This document shows, one piece after another, positions 44,089 through 53,341 of a stretch of DNA of 64,000 bases. The position numbers and the translations under genes are program-made. Source of the DNA: Caballeronia megalochromosomata (GTDB lineage: Bacteria > Pseudomonadota > Gammaproteobacteria > Burkholderiales > Burkholderiaceae); assembly GCA_001580565.1 (NCBI GenBank), contig LRBF01000248.1, positions 62,001 through 126,000 on the forward strand, given 5' to 3'. How positions within the stretch are numbered: the stretch's first letter is position 1; every line of letters begins with the position of its first letter. Below the pieces are notes generated by a model. The model was not told the DNA's origin. It saw only the letters and a list, made by a program, of their open reading frames with translations, and searched no databases.

Positions 44089-45183
44089 ATGCCCACCATC
44101 GGTTCACACGTTCTGCGCAATAACCTGTTCGTCGCTCCGATGGCAGGCGTCACCGACCGCCCGTTCCGGCAGCTCTGCAAGCGCATGGGCGCGGGTTACG
44201 CGGTGTCGGAGATGGTCGCGTCGAACGCGCAGTTGTGGAAAAGCGAGAAGACCATGCGCCGCGCGAATCACGCTGGCGAGGTCGAGCCGATCTCCGTGCA
44301 GATCGCCGGCGCCGATCCGCAGATGCTCGCCGAAGCCGCGCGCCACAATGTCGCGAACGGCGCGCAGATCATCGACATCAACATGGGCTGCCCGGCCAAG
44401 AAGGTGTGCAACGTGGCTGCGGGATCGGCGCTGCTGCAGAACGAGCCGCTCGTCGCGCGCATCGTGGAAGCCGTGGTGCAGGCGGTCGGCGTGGGTCCGG
44501 ACGCCGTGCCCGTCACGCTCAAGATTCGCACGGGGTGGAATCGCGAGAACAAGAACGCGCTGACCATTGCGCGCATCGCACAGGACGCGGGCATCTCGAT
44601 GCTCACGGTCCACGGCCGCACGCGCGCCGATCTCTACAAGGGCGACGCCGAGTACGACACCATCGCGGCGGTGAAGGCGTCGGTGAAGATTCCCGTCGTC
44701 GCGAACGGCGACATCACCACGCCCGAAAAAGCGCGCGACGTGCTCGCCGCGACCGGCGCCGACGCCATCATGATCGGCCGCGCAGCGCAGGGGCGTCCGT
44801 GGCTGTTTCGCGAGATCGAGCATTTTCTGCAGACGGGCGAGCGCCTGCCGCCACCGCGCATCGACGAGATCCAGCAGGTGATGAACGAGCACCTCGAAGA
44901 TCACTACGCCTTTTATGGGGAATTCACGGGCGTTCGGACTGCGCGCAAGCATATCGGCTGGTACACTCGCGGCCTTTCCGGCGCCAACACCTTCCGGCAC
45001 CGGATGAATACGCTGGACACGACCAAAGAACAATTGCTCGCAGTCAACGAATTCTTTGACGCGCAAAAGGCGTTGTCGGACCGCCTCGTCTATGTGGACG
45101 AGTCTGCTGACGCCGAAGACGCGGACGGGGAAGAATCGTGCGGCGGGCTCAACAATACGACAGACCGACTGATTGCCGCATGA
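44089..45183 (+). CDS. dusB: tRNA-dihydrouridine synthase B
   Basis: Flavin enzyme that reduces uridine in the tRNA D-loop. The 364-residue protein has the FMN-binding LFVAPMAGVTDRPFRQL and the catalytic Cys101 in DINMGCPAKKVCN. The phosphate-binding motif DAIMIGRAAQGRPW is near residue 230. The acidic tail after about 340 (ADAEDADGEES) extends beyond the usual length. The stop overlaps the fis start (ATGA). The dusB-fis pair is conserved across proteobacteria, where dusB translation helps expression of fis. Confidence 0.95.
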   Translation: MPTIGSHVLRNNLFVAPMAGVTDRPFRQLCKRMGAGYAVSEMVASNAQLWKSEKTMRRANHAGEVEPISVQIAGADPQMLAEAARHNVANGAQIIDINMGCPAKKVCNVAAGSALLQNEPLVARIVEAVVQAVGVGPDAVPVTLKIRTGWNRENKNALTIARIAQDAGISMLTVHGRTRADLYKGDAEYDTIAAVKASVKIPVVANGDITTPEKARDVLAATGADAIMIGRAAQGRPWLFREIEHFLQTGERLPPPRIDEIQQVMNEHLEDHYAFYGEFTGVRTARKHIGWYTRGLSGANTFRHRMNTLDTTKEQLLAVNEFFDAQKALSDRLVYVDESADAEDADGEESCGGLNNTTDRLIAA

Positions 45184-45413
45184 GCAGACATAACATCGAA
45201 CAATGCGTCCGCCAGAGCCTCGACAACTATTTTCAGGATTTGGACGGCTCCAACCCGCACGACGTGTACGACATGGTGATTTCGTGTGTTGAAAAACCGA
45301 TGCTCGAAGTGGTGCTCGAACAGGCGGGCGGAAACCAATCGCTCGCGGCCGAGTATCTCGGCATCAACCGCAACACGTTACGCAAGAAGCTTCAGCAGCA
45401 CGGATTGATTTGA
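45180..45413 (+). CDS. fis: nucleoid-associated protein Fis
   Basis: A 77-residue DNA-bending protein of the Fis family, somewhat shorter at the N-terminus than the 98-residue E. coli protein. The C-terminal helix-turn-helix NQSLAAEYLGINRNTLRKKL is highly conserved. Fis adjusts DNA topology and activates rRNA promoters in fast growth. Translation starts within the dusB stop codon overlap, so it depends on dusB transcription. A near-perfect 26-bp palindrome follows the stop. Confidence 0.95.
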   Translation: MSRHNIEQCVRQSLDNYFQDLDGSNPHDVYDMVISCVEKPMLEVVLEQAGGNQSLAAEYLGINRNTLRKKLQQHGLI

Positions 45414-45418
45414 TTCTT

Positions 45419-45444
45419 CGGACTGAGGCGCGCGCCTTGGTCCG
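45419..45444 (+). terminator. 26-bp near-perfect palindrome after fis (possible terminator)
   Basis: CGGACTGAGGCGC (45419-45431) pairs with GCGCCTTGGTCCG (45432-45444) using wobble pairs. There is no immediate T-run, only GGTTTCCCTTTT further on. It may stop or slow transcription between fis and purH. Confidence 0.35.
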
Positions 45445-45477
45445 GCCTGGTTTCCCTTTTCGGTTTCAGTGTTCATC

Positions 45478-47043
45478 ATGATCAAGCAAGCGCTCCTCTC
45501 CGTTTCCGACAAATCCGGCATCGTCGATTTCGCCAAATCGCTGTCGGAACTCGGCGTCAAGCTCCTCTCGACCGGCGGCACCGCGAAACTGCTCGCCGAC
45601 GCGGGCCTGCCCGTGACCGAGGTCGCCGACTACACCGGCTTCCCGGAAATGCTCGACGGGCGCGTGAAGACGCTGCATCCGAAAGTTCATGGCGGCATTC
45701 TCGCGCGGCGCGACCTGCCCGAGCACATGGCGGCGCTCGAGAAGCACGATATCCCGACCATCGACTTGCTGGTCGTGAATCTCTATCCGTTCGTGCAGAC
45801 GGTGTCCAAGGAAGAGTGCTCGCTGGAAGACGCGATCGAGAATATCGATATCGGCGGCCCGACCATGCTGCGCTCGGCGGCGAAGAATCATCGCGATGTG
45901 ACGGTCATCGTCGATCCGGCCGACTACGCCGCCGTGCTCGACGAGATGCGCGCGAACAAAAATTCAGTCGGCTACAAGACGAACTTCCGTCTCGCGACGA
46001 AGGTGTTCGCGCACACCGCGCAATACGATGGCGCGATCACGAACTATCTGACGAGCCTCACCGAAGAACTGCAGCATGCGAGCCGAAACACGTATCCGGC
46101 GACCTTCAACATGGCGTTCGAAAAGGTGCAGGACCTGCGCTACGGCGAGAACCCGCATCAGAGCGCGGCGTTCTATCGCGACCTTTCCGTGCCCGCCGGC
46201 GCGCTCGCGAACTACGCGCAGTTGCAGGGCAAGGAACTGTCGTACAACAACATCGCGGATTCCGACGCCGCGTGGGAATGCGTGAAGACATTCGATGCGC
46301 CCGCCTGCGTCATCATCAAGCACGCGAATCCGTGCGGCGTGGCAGTTGGCGCGAACGCGGCGGAAGCGTACTCGAAGGCGTTCCAGACGGACCCGACCTC
46401 GGCGTTCGGCGGCATCATCGCGTTCAATCGCGAAGTCGATGAAGCCACGGCGCAGGCGGTCGCGAAGCAGTTCGTCGAAGTGCTGATCGCGCCGTCGTTC
46501 AGCGAGGCTGCGCGCGCCGTGTTCGCGGCGAAGCAGAACGTGCGCCTGTTGCAGATCGCGCTCGGCGACGGTCACAACACGTTCGATCTGAAGCGCGTGG
46601 GCGGCGGCCTGCTCGTGCAATCGCTCGATGCGAAGAACGTGCAGCCGCACGAACTGCGCGTCGTGACGAAGCGTAACCCGACGCCGAAGGAAATGGACGA
46701 CCTGATGTTCGCGTGGCGCGTGGCGAAGTACGTGAAGTCGAACGCGATCGTGTTCTGCGGCGGCGGCATGACGCTGGGTGTCGGCGCGGGGCAGATGAGC
46801 CGCGTGGATTCGGCGCGTATCGCGGGCATCAAGGCGCAAAACGCCGGTCTGACGCTGAACGGCTCGGCGGTGGCGTCCGATGCGTTCTTCCCGTTCCGCG
46901 ACGGCCTCGATGTCGTCGTGAACGCGGGCGCGACCTGCGTGATCCAGCCTGGCGGCTCCATGCGCGACGATGAAGTGATCGCCGCCGCCGACGAGCACAA
47001 CGTCGCGATGATCGTCACCGGCACGCGTCATTTCCGTCATTAA
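45478..47043 (+). CDS. purH: bifunctional AICAR formyltransferase / IMP cyclohydrolase
   Basis: Catalyses the last two steps of IMP synthesis. The 521-residue protein has the N-terminal MGS-like cyclohydrolase domain (about 1-145; LLSTGGTAKLLADAGLPV, FPEMLDGRVKTLHPKVHGG) and the C-terminal AICAR transformylase domain (RYGENPHQSAAFYR, CVIIKHANPCGVAVG, VFCGGGMTLGVGAGQMSRVDS). ATG at 45478 begins the conserved IKQALLSVSDKSG; a GTG nine bases earlier is possible. A strong terminator follows. Confidence 0.97.
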   Translation: MIKQALLSVSDKSGIVDFAKSLSELGVKLLSTGGTAKLLADAGLPVTEVADYTGFPEMLDGRVKTLHPKVHGGILARRDLPEHMAALEKHDIPTIDLLVVNLYPFVQTVSKEECSLEDAIENIDIGGPTMLRSAAKNHRDVTVIVDPADYAAVLDEMRANKNSVGYKTNFRLATKVFAHTAQYDGAITNYLTSLTEELQHASRNTYPATFNMAFEKVQDLRYGENPHQSAAFYRDLSVPAGALANYAQLQGKELSYNNIADSDAAWECVKTFDAPACVIIKHANPCGVAVGANAAEAYSKAFQTDPTSAFGGIIAFNREVDEATAQAVAKQFVEVLIAPSFSEAARAVFAAKQNVRLLQIALGDGHNTFDLKRVGGGLLVQSLDAKNVQPHELRVVTKRNPTPKEMDDLMFAWRVAKYVKSNAIVFCGGGMTLGVGAGQMSRVDSARIAGIKAQNAGLTLNGSAVASDAFFPFRDGLDVVVNAGATCVIQPGGSMRDDEVIAAADEHNVAMIVTGTRHFRH

Positions 47044-47066
47044 TCACTGCGGCTTCATTTAAGATT

Positions 47067-47105
47067 GGCCTGTTTGCGCTTTGAGTGGCGCAAGCAGGCC
47101 TTTTT
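47067..47105 (+). terminator. purH terminator
   Basis: GGCCTGTTTGCGC (47067-47079) pairs with GCGCAAGCAGGCC (47088-47100) with one mismatch, then TTTTT. Confidence 0.9.
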
Positions 47106-47140
47106 GATTTGGACACTTGGACAACGCGCATCGCGAACGA

Positions 47141-47683
47141 ATGAGAATCCTAGGCATCGACCCCGGCCTGCGCGTGACGGGCTTCGGCATCATCGACAAA
47201 ACGGGGCACACGCTCAACTACGTGACGAGCGGCGTCATCAAGACGGCCGATGCCGATCTGCCTTCGCGTCTCAACACGATCTTCAGCGGTATCTCGACGC
47301 TCATCGCGCAGCACAATCCGGATCAGGCAGCGATCGAAAAGGTCTTCGTCAACGTGAATCCGCAATCGACGCTGCTGCTCGGCCAGGCGCGCGGCGCGGC
47401 GATTTGCGGGCTTGTCGCGAGCGGCGTGCCGGTCGCGGAGTACACGGCCTTGCAGTTGAAGCAGGCTGTCGTCGGTTACGGACGCGCGACGAAGGAACAG
47501 ATGCAGCAGATGGTCGTGCGTCTCCTGAGCCTTTCCGGCGTGCCGAGCACCGACGCCGCCGACGCGCTCGGCATGGCCATCTGCCATGCGCACGGCGGCA
47601 CGGGCCTCGCGACCCTGGGCGGCATCGCGCCGGGGCTTGCGAAGAAAGGCTTGCGCGTGCGGCGTGGCCGGCTCATCGGCTAA
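47141..47683 (+). CDS. ruvC: Holliday junction resolvase RuvC
   Basis: A 180-residue endonuclease that cuts Holliday junctions symmetrically. The acidic active site is visible: Asp in MRILGIDPGLRVTGFG (residue 7), Glu in AAIEKVFVN near 67, and the C-terminal Asp pair in STDAADALGMAICH. The last residues are basic. ATG at 47141 begins the conserved start. ruvA and ruvB follow in the same direction. Confidence 0.97.
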   Translation: MRILGIDPGLRVTGFGIIDKTGHTLNYVTSGVIKTADADLPSRLNTIFSGISTLIAQHNPDQAAIEKVFVNVNPQSTLLLGQARGAAICGLVASGVPVAEYTALQLKQAVVGYGRATKEQMQQMVVRLLSLSGVPSTDAADALGMAICHAHGGTGLATLGGIAPGLAKKGLRVRRGRLIG

Positions 47684-47712
47684 TAACACTTCTCCTCTCT
47701 TGGCTTGAACAC

Positions 47713-48294
47713 ATGATCGGTCGAATCGCCGGCGTTCTGCTGGAAAAAAATCCGCCGCACCTGCTCGTCGATTGCAACGGCGTCGGCTACGAAATCGACG
47801 TGCCGATGAGCACCTTCTACAACCTGCCGAATGCCGGCGAAAAGGTCGTGTTGCTCACGCAGTTGATCGTGCGCGAGGACGCGCATCTGCTATACGGGTT
47901 TCTCACCGCGCAGGAACGCTCGACCTTCCGCGAGTTGCTGAAGATCAGCGGCATCGGCGCGCGCATGGCGCTGGCGGTGCTTTCGGGCATGAGCGTGCAC
48001 GAACTCGCGCAGACCGTGACGACGCAGGATGCCGCGCGCCTCACGCGCGTGCCGGGCATCGGCAAGAAGACGGCGGAGCGCCTGCTGCTCGAACTGAAAG
48101 GCAAGCTCGGCGCGGATCTCGGCGCGATCGCAGGCACGGTTTCGCAGTCCGATCACGCGTCCGATATCCTCAACGCGTTGCTCGCGCTTGGGTATTCCGA
48201 GAAGGAAGCGCTCGCGGCGGTGAAGAACGTGCCGGCGGGAACGGGGGTGTCCGAGGGTATCAAGCTGGCGCTGAAGGCGCTTTCGAAGGGGTGA
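47713..48294 (+). CDS. ruvA: Holliday junction helicase subunit RuvA
   Basis: A 193-residue protein that binds four-way junctions and loads RuvB. It has the N-terminal OB fold (MIGRIAGVLLEKNPPHLLVD), tandem helix-hairpin-helix motifs (LLKISGIGARMALAVLSG; LTRVPGIGKKTAERLLLEL) and the C-terminal RuvB-binding domain (ALLALGYSEKEALAAVKNV). It starts 29 bases after ruvC. A longer frame open upstream is the shadow of ruvC. Confidence 0.97.
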   Translation: MIGRIAGVLLEKNPPHLLVDCNGVGYEIDVPMSTFYNLPNAGEKVVLLTQLIVREDAHLLYGFLTAQERSTFRELLKISGIGARMALAVLSGMSVHELAQTVTTQDAARLTRVPGIGKKTAERLLLELKGKLGADLGAIAGTVSQSDHASDILNALLALGYSEKEALAAVKNVPAGTGVSEGIKLALKALSKG

Positions 48295-48350
48295 TGGCCT
48301 AGCCCATCCGGCCAGCTTCCCCCCGCGAAACCTCGCTGTACAATCGACCC

Positions 48351-49412
48351 ATGATCGAAACCGACAAACTCGCCGCCGAACGCGTCATCTCGGCCACGCC
48401 CGTCTCGCCGAACGAGGAAGCGTTCGAGCGCGCGCTGCGTCCGCGTCAGCTCGATGAATACATCGGCCAGGAGAAGGCGCGCGGGCAGCTCGAAATCTTC
48501 ATCGAAGCGGCCAAGCGCCGTTCCGAGGCGCTCGATCACGTCTTGCTGTTCGGGCCGCCGGGTCTCGGCAAGACGACGCTCGCGCACATTATCGCGCGAG
48601 AAATGGGCGTGAATCTGCGGCAGACGTCGGGCCCGGTGCTCGAACGCGCGGGCGATCTCGCCGCCCTTCTCACCAATCTCGAAGCGAACGACGTGCTGTT
48701 CATCGACGAGATTCACCGCCTTTCGCCGGTCGTCGAGGAAATTCTGTATCCGGCGCTCGAGGATTATCAGATCGACATCATGATCGGTGAGGGACCGGCC
48801 GCGCGCAGCGTGAAGCTGGACCTGCAGCCGTTCACGCTCGTCGGCGCGACCACGCGCGCGGGCATGCTGACGAATCCGCTGCGCGACCGCTTCGGCATCG
48901 TGTCGCGGCTGGAGTTTTATAACGCGAGCGAACTGGCGCGCATCGTGTCGCGTTCGGCGTCGCTTCTGAAAGCCGAGATCGTGCCCGAAGGTGCGCTGGA
49001 AATCGCGAAGCGCTCGCGCGGCACGCCGCGGATTGCGAACCGCCTGCTGCGCCGCGTGCGCGATTACGCCGAAGTGAAAGCGGACGGCACGATTTCCGCC
49101 GATGTCGCCGACCGCGCGCTGAAGATGCTCGACGTCGATCCCGTCGGCTTCGACCTGATGGACCGCAAGCTGCTCGAAGCGATCCTGCACAAGTTCGATG
49201 GCGGTCCGGTCGGCGTGGACAATCTCGCCGCGGCGATCGGTGAGGAGCGCGATACGATCGAAGACGTGCTGGAGCCTTATCTGATCCAGCAAGGCTTCCT
49301 GCAGCGCACGCCGCGCGGGCGTGTCGCGACCATGCTCACGTATCGGCACTTCGGCATCGCCGCGCCGGACGCCGGGCCGATTCGTGATCTCTGGGATACG
49401 AACAACGGCTAG
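48351..49412 (+). CDS. ruvB: Holliday junction branch-migration ATPase RuvB
   Basis: A 353-residue AAA+ motor. Walker A GPPGLGKT is near residue 68, Walker B VLFIDEIHRLS near 118, the arginine-finger region GATTRAGMLTNPLRDRFGI near 163, and a winged-helix C-terminus ends with QRTPRGRVAT. With RuvA it drives branch migration before RuvC cleavage. Its last four bases overlap the convergent phosphatase gene. Confidence 0.98.
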   Translation: MIETDKLAAERVISATPVSPNEEAFERALRPRQLDEYIGQEKARGQLEIFIEAAKRRSEALDHVLLFGPPGLGKTTLAHIIAREMGVNLRQTSGPVLERAGDLAALLTNLEANDVLFIDEIHRLSPVVEEILYPALEDYQIDIMIGEGPAARSVKLDLQPFTLVGATTRAGMLTNPLRDRFGIVSRLEFYNASELARIVSRSASLLKAEIVPEGALEIAKRSRGTPRIANRLLRRVRDYAEVKADGTISADVADRALKMLDVDPVGFDLMDRKLLEAILHKFDGGPVGVDNLAAAIGEERDTIEDVLEPYLIQQGFLQRTPRGRVATMLTYRHFGIAAPDAGPIRDLWDTNNG

Positions 49413-50059
49413 GCGCGCTTGCGCAAGTTATCGTCGTCGGTATCGGTGGACAGATGGGTGACATCGCCCCACGACACGACCGCCGCGCCGCCGTCCACAT
49501 AGTCCACCACGTTCACGCTGCAATTGAGCAGGGGCCAGTTGCGCGGTTCCTGCAGCGACAGCCTCATCGCGAATCGATAGATGCAATCGAGCACGCCGCC
49601 ATGCGCGACCACAGCGATTCGCCCGCCCGGATGCGCGGCAACGATCGGTTCCATCGCATGCACGACGCGGTGATAAAACACGCGCTGCGATTCACCATCG
49701 CCGGGCGGTGCGAAACCGGGATCGCGCGTCTGCCATTCGATGTATTCAGCGGGGTACTTCTCGTTGATCTCGTCGCTGTCGTGGCCCTGAAACGCGCCGT
49801 AGAACCGCTCGCGCAGCTTTTCCGACAAACGCAATTCGAGCCCGAGCGCATCCGCGAAAGGACGCGCCGTCTGCTGCGCGCGCTGCAGATCGCTCGAATA
49901 AACGGCATCGATCCGGCCTTCGCGCGCAAGGCGCTGTCCGAGTTGCTCGGCTTGCAGGAAACCGTGCTCGGACAACGGAATATCGATATGCCCCTGAATG
50001 CGCTTGATGCGATTCCAGTCGGTTTCGCCGTGCCGGATAAAAAGAACCTGAGTCGTCAT
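49409..50059 (-). CDS. histidine phosphatase family protein (GpmB/CobC-like)
   Basis: A 216-residue member of the phosphoglycerate-mutase-like phosphatases. The catalytic motif LFIRHGETDWNRIKRIQG near residue 6 supplies the phosphorylated His, and VVAHGGVLDCIYRF the second His. The sequence is closer to broad-specificity phosphatases than to cofactor-dependent glycolytic mutases, so the substrate is uncertain. It overlaps dtd by four bases (ATGA) and is read with it and tyrS in one minus-strand block. Confidence 0.9.
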   Translation of the reverse strand: MTTQVLFIRHGETDWNRIKRIQGHIDIPLSEHGFLQAEQLGQRLAREGRIDAVYSSDLQRAQQTARPFADALGLELRLSEKLRERFYGAFQGHDSDEINEKYPAEYIEWQTRDPGFAPPGDGESQRVFYHRVVHAMEPIVAAHPGGRIAVVAHGGVLDCIYRFAMRLSLQEPRNWPLLNCSVNVVDYVDGGAAVVSWGDVTHLSTDTDDDNLRKRA

Positions 50060-50514
50060 GGACGTACCTGAAGCCAGAAAGTAACCGGCCCGTCATTGAC
50101 GAGCGACACCTGCATCTCCGCACCGAATTCGCCCGTCTCGACGATCGGATGCTTCGCGCGCGCCTCTTCGACGAAGTAATCGAAAAGACGCCTGCCTTCG
50201 TCGGGCGGCGCGGCGGGCGTGAAGCTCGGGCGCAGGCCGCTCGACGTATCGGCGGCAAGCGTGAATTGAGAAACCAGCAAAACGCCGCCCGCGCGGCCCG
50301 CGCCATCCATGTTCGATACGGACAGGTTCATCTTGCCCGCGGCATCGCTGAACACGCGGTAGGCGAGCATTTTGGCGAGCAGCTTGTCGGCGGCGGCTTC
50401 GTTGTCGCCGCGCTCGGCGCAGACCAGCGCGAGCAAGCCCGCGTCGATTGCGCCGGTCACGCGCTCGCCCACGCGCACGTCGGCGCGCTTCACACGCTGA
50501 ATGAGCGCGATCAT
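50056..50514 (-). CDS. dtd: D-aminoacyl-tRNA deacylase
   Basis: A 152-residue editing enzyme that removes D-amino acids from mischarged tRNA. The hallmark SQFTLAADT is near residue 80, and the C-terminal NDGPVTFWLQ holds the Gly-cisPro motif of the active site. It lies four bases downstream of tyrS, a functionally sensible neighbour because D-tyrosyl-tRNA is a classical substrate. Confidence 0.96.
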   Translation of the reverse strand: MIALIQRVKRADVRVGERVTGAIDAGLLALVCAERGDNEAAADKLLAKMLAYRVFSDAAGKMNLSVSNMDGAGRAGGVLLVSQFTLAADTSSGLRPSFTPAAPPDEGRRLFDYFVEEARAKHPIVETGEFGAEMQVSLVNDGPVTFWLQVRP

Positions 50515-50518
50515 CGGC

Positions 50519-51775
50519 TCAGGCGGTCAGCGTGACGCGCGCGAAGCGGCGCTTGCCCACCTGCACGACGAACTCGCCCGCCTCGACCTTCAGGCCCTTG
50601 TCGGAGACGGTCGCCCCGTCGATCTTCACGCCGCCCTGCTCGATGTTGCGCAGCGCTTCGCTCGTCGACGGCACGAGGCCCGCCTGCTTCAGCAACTGGC
50701 CGATCGCGATCGGCGCGCCCGCGAGCGTCACCGTCGGAATGTCGTCCGGCACGCCGCCCTTCGCGCGATGATTGAAGTCCTCCAGCGCGCGCTCCGCATC
50801 CGCAGGCGAGTGGAAACGCGCGACGACCTCCTGCGCGAGCATCACCTTGAAGTCGCGCGGATTGCGGCCGCCTTCGGCTTCTTCCCGGAAGCGCGCGATC
50901 TCCCCGATGCTGCGGAACGACAGCAGTTCGAAGTAACGCCACATCAGCGTGTCCGAGATACTCATGAGCTTGCCGAACATCTCGGTCGGCTTCTCGCTGA
51001 TGCCGACGTAGTTGTTCTTCGATTTCGACATCTTTTCGACGCCGTCGAGACCTTCGAGCAGCGGCATCGTCAGGATGCACTGCTGTTCCTGGCCGTACTG
51101 CTTCTGCAGTTCGCGGCCAACGAGCAGGTTGAACTTCTGGTCCGTGCCGCCGAGTTCGAGATCCGCATTCAGCGCGACGGAGTCGTAGCCCTGCATCAGC
51201 GGGTACAGGAATTCGTGGATCGAGATCGGTACGCCGCCCTGAAAGCGTTTGGTGAAGTCCTCGCGCTCCAGAATGCGCGCGACCGTGTAGCGCGACGCGA
51301 GCTTGATCATGCCGTCGGCGCCGAGCGGCATCGACCATTCGCTGTTGTAGCGGATCTCGGTCTTCTCGCGATCGAGCACGAGCGCGGCCTGCTCGAAATA
51401 CGTCTTCGCGTTGCTTTCGATCTGCTCGCGCGTGAGCGGCGGACGCGTCGCGTTGCGGCCGGACGGATCGCCGATCAGCGAGGTGAAATCGCCGATCAGG
51501 AAAATGACCTGGTGGCCGAGGTCCTGCAACTGGCGCATCTTGTTCAGCACGACCGTATGGCCGATGTGGATGTCGGGCGCGGTCGGATCGAGACCGAGCT
51601 TGATGCGCAACGGCTTGCCCGTCGCGGCGCTCCTTGCGAGCTTCTGCGCGAATTCGTCTTCGATCAACAGTTCGTCGCAGCCGCGCTTCGCCACGGCGAG
51701 CGCGTTTTTTACTTCGTCGGTGATCGGAAAACTCTGCGCGGCGGGCGCGGAAGAAGCGTTGGAATCAGTGGTCAT
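50519..51775 (-). CDS. tyrS: tyrosyl-tRNA synthetase
   Basis: A 418-residue class I synthetase that charges tRNA-Tyr. The HIGH motif appears as DIHIGHTVVLNKM near residue 72, the KMSKS motif as GVEKMSKSKNNYVG near 247, and an S4 RNA-binding domain ends the protein (EAGEFVVQVGKRRFARV). ATG at 51775 is chosen; a TTG seven codons upstream is possible. No T-box or other leader structure is apparent. It heads the tyrS-dtd-phosphatase group. Confidence 0.96.
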   Translation of the reverse strand: MTTDSNASSAPAAQSFPITDEVKNALAVAKRGCDELLIEDEFAQKLARSAATGKPLRIKLGLDPTAPDIHIGHTVVLNKMRQLQDLGHQVIFLIGDFTSLIGDPSGRNATRPPLTREQIESNAKTYFEQAALVLDREKTEIRYNSEWSMPLGADGMIKLASRYTVARILEREDFTKRFQGGVPISIHEFLYPLMQGYDSVALNADLELGGTDQKFNLLVGRELQKQYGQEQQCILTMPLLEGLDGVEKMSKSKNNYVGISEKPTEMFGKLMSISDTLMWRYFELLSFRSIGEIARFREEAEGGRNPRDFKVMLAQEVVARFHSPADAERALEDFNHRAKGGVPDDIPTVTLAGAPIAIGQLLKQAGLVPSTSEALRNIEQGGVKIDGATVSDKGLKVEAGEFVVQVGKRRFARVTLTA

Positions 51776-52126
51776 GCTTGCGGCTTGTGAAGTCAAAAGG
51801 GTTCGATGACTGGCGTCGGAATGCAGCCTCGACGCCGTCGCAGCGGTCCGGCGTGGCCGGATGGGACGCCGCGCGTCGAAACGCGGCGCGCGCGGAAAAT
51901 GACGGAATCACGCGCAATTGCTTGTTCAGGCTCAGGATTTTACGCGATGACGCGGCCCTTCGCGCCGTTTCGTGTCCGATCGGTCCGTTTTACGCGGCTT
52001 TCGGCCCGCCAGAATGCGCGCCGGCGATACAACCGGCCTCAGACGCGTCTTAACGATTCGATGCATAACGCGGATAATCGCCGCTTGAGCGAAACCCGGC
52101 AACACGGCATCGACGAGGAGAGCAGC
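51776..52126. other. 351-base divergent region between tyrS and anmK
   Basis: It holds the promoters of both genes but no convincing -35/-10 pair. The anmK frame is open back to 51806 without similarity to AnmK. In Pseudomonas and related bacteria an M23 metallopeptidase gene usually lies here, but no trace of one is visible. Confidence 0.5.
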
Positions 52127-53278
52127 GTGCCCAAGAAAACCGAAGCAATCGAAACCGGCAAGGCGGATGGCGTGTACTTCGGTTTGATGTCCGGAACCAG
52201 CATGGACGGCGTGGACGGCGTCGCCGTGCAGTTCGCGGCCGGCAAGCCGCCGGTCGTGCTCGGCGAGGCGCATGTTTCCTTTTCGAAAGGCCTGCGCGAT
52301 GCGCTCTTCGAGTTGCAATCGCCCGGTGACAACGAACTCGAACGCGCGTCGCTCGCCGCCAATGCGCTCGCGACGCGTTACGCCGTGTGTTGTCACGAAC
52401 TGCAGAGCATGAGCGGCTATTCGGCGGCGAAGGTGCGCGCGATCGGGGTGCACGGCCAGACGGTGCGGCACCGGCCGGAGAAGGGCTATACGCGGCAGAT
52501 CAACAATCCCGCGCTGCTTGCGGAGATGACGAACATCGACGTGGTCGCCGATTTCCGCAGCCGCGATGTCGCCGCGGGCGGCCAGGGCGCGCCGCTCGTG
52601 CCGGCATTTCACGCGACGGTCTTCGGCGAACGGAACGAGACACGCGTGGTGTGCAATCTGGGCGGCATCAGCAATATCACGATTCTTGCGGCAAGCGGCG
52701 AAGTGCGCGGCTTCGATTGCGGTCCGGCAAACGCGCTGATCGACGAATGGGCGCTGCGTCATCTGCAGCGAGCCTACGACGATGGCGGGCAATTCGCGGC
52801 GCAAGGCCAGGTGCATCAGGCGTTGCTCGGCGCCCTTCTCGACGAGCCTTTTTTCGACCAGGCGCCGCCGAAAAGCACGGGCCGCGATCTGTTCAATCCG
52901 GCGTGGATGGACGCGAAACTCGCCGCCTTCGCGAGCCTCGCTCCCGCCGATGTTCAGGCGACACTCACCGCGCTCACCGCGACGACGGTCGCCCGCGAGA
53001 TCGCGCGTCACGCGTCGGATGTCCGCGCCGTATACGTGTGCGGCGGCGGCGCGCGCAATCCGGTTTTGCTGAAGATGCTCCAGCATGCGCTGGAAGACGG
53101 CGACGTGCCGGGCGTGCCCGTCATGACGACCGAAGCGCTCGGCGTGCCGCCGCAGCAGGTCGAAGCGCTGGCGTTCGCGTGGCTCGCGATGCGCTGTGTC
53201 GCGCGCGAGCCGGGCAATCTGCCCGCGGTGACGGGCGCCTCGGGTGCGCGTGTGCTCGGCGCGATCTATCCGCACTAA
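52127..53278 (+). CDS. anmK: anhydro-N-acetylmuramic acid kinase
   Basis: Phosphorylates and opens 1,6-anhydro-MurNAc during cell-wall recycling, giving MurNAc 6-phosphate. From GTG at 52127 the protein has 383 residues. The phosphate-binding motif GLMSGTSMDGVD is at residues 19-30, with GVHGQTVRHRP, NLGGISNITIL and FDCGPANALIDEW further on. The GTG is preferred because GAGGAG lies seven bases upstream and the length then matches the 369-residue E. coli enzyme; ATG at 52061 is an alternative. Confidence 0.93.
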   Translation: MPKKTEAIETGKADGVYFGLMSGTSMDGVDGVAVQFAAGKPPVVLGEAHVSFSKGLRDALFELQSPGDNELERASLAANALATRYAVCCHELQSMSGYSAAKVRAIGVHGQTVRHRPEKGYTRQINNPALLAEMTNIDVVADFRSRDVAAGGQGAPLVPAFHATVFGERNETRVVCNLGGISNITILAASGEVRGFDCGPANALIDEWALRHLQRAYDDGGQFAAQGQVHQALLGALLDEPFFDQAPPKSTGRDLFNPAWMDAKLAAFASLAPADVQATLTALTATTVAREIARHASDVRAVYVCGGGARNPVLLKMLQHALEDGDVPGVPVMTTEALGVPPQQVEALAFAWLAMRCVAREPGNLPAVTGASGARVLGAIYPH

Positions 53279-53284
53279 GCACGC

Positions 53285-53317
53285 CCCGAAAACAAAACGG
53301 AGCCCGAAGGCTCCGTT
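53285..53317. terminator. terminator between anmK and erpA
   Basis: AACGGAGCC (53296-53304), loop CGAA, GGCTCCGTT (53309-53317). On the minus strand it is followed by TTGTTTTC, so it serves erpA; it also lies just after the anmK stop. Confidence 0.8.
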
Positions 53318-53341
53318 CAGATCACATCGATTGATTCGTGC

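Noticed and set aside
51806..52126. N-terminal extension of AnmK of about 107 residues
   Set aside because: The extra sequence is Arg/Pro-rich without similarity to AnmK, and a GAGGAG site sits just before the GTG at 52127.
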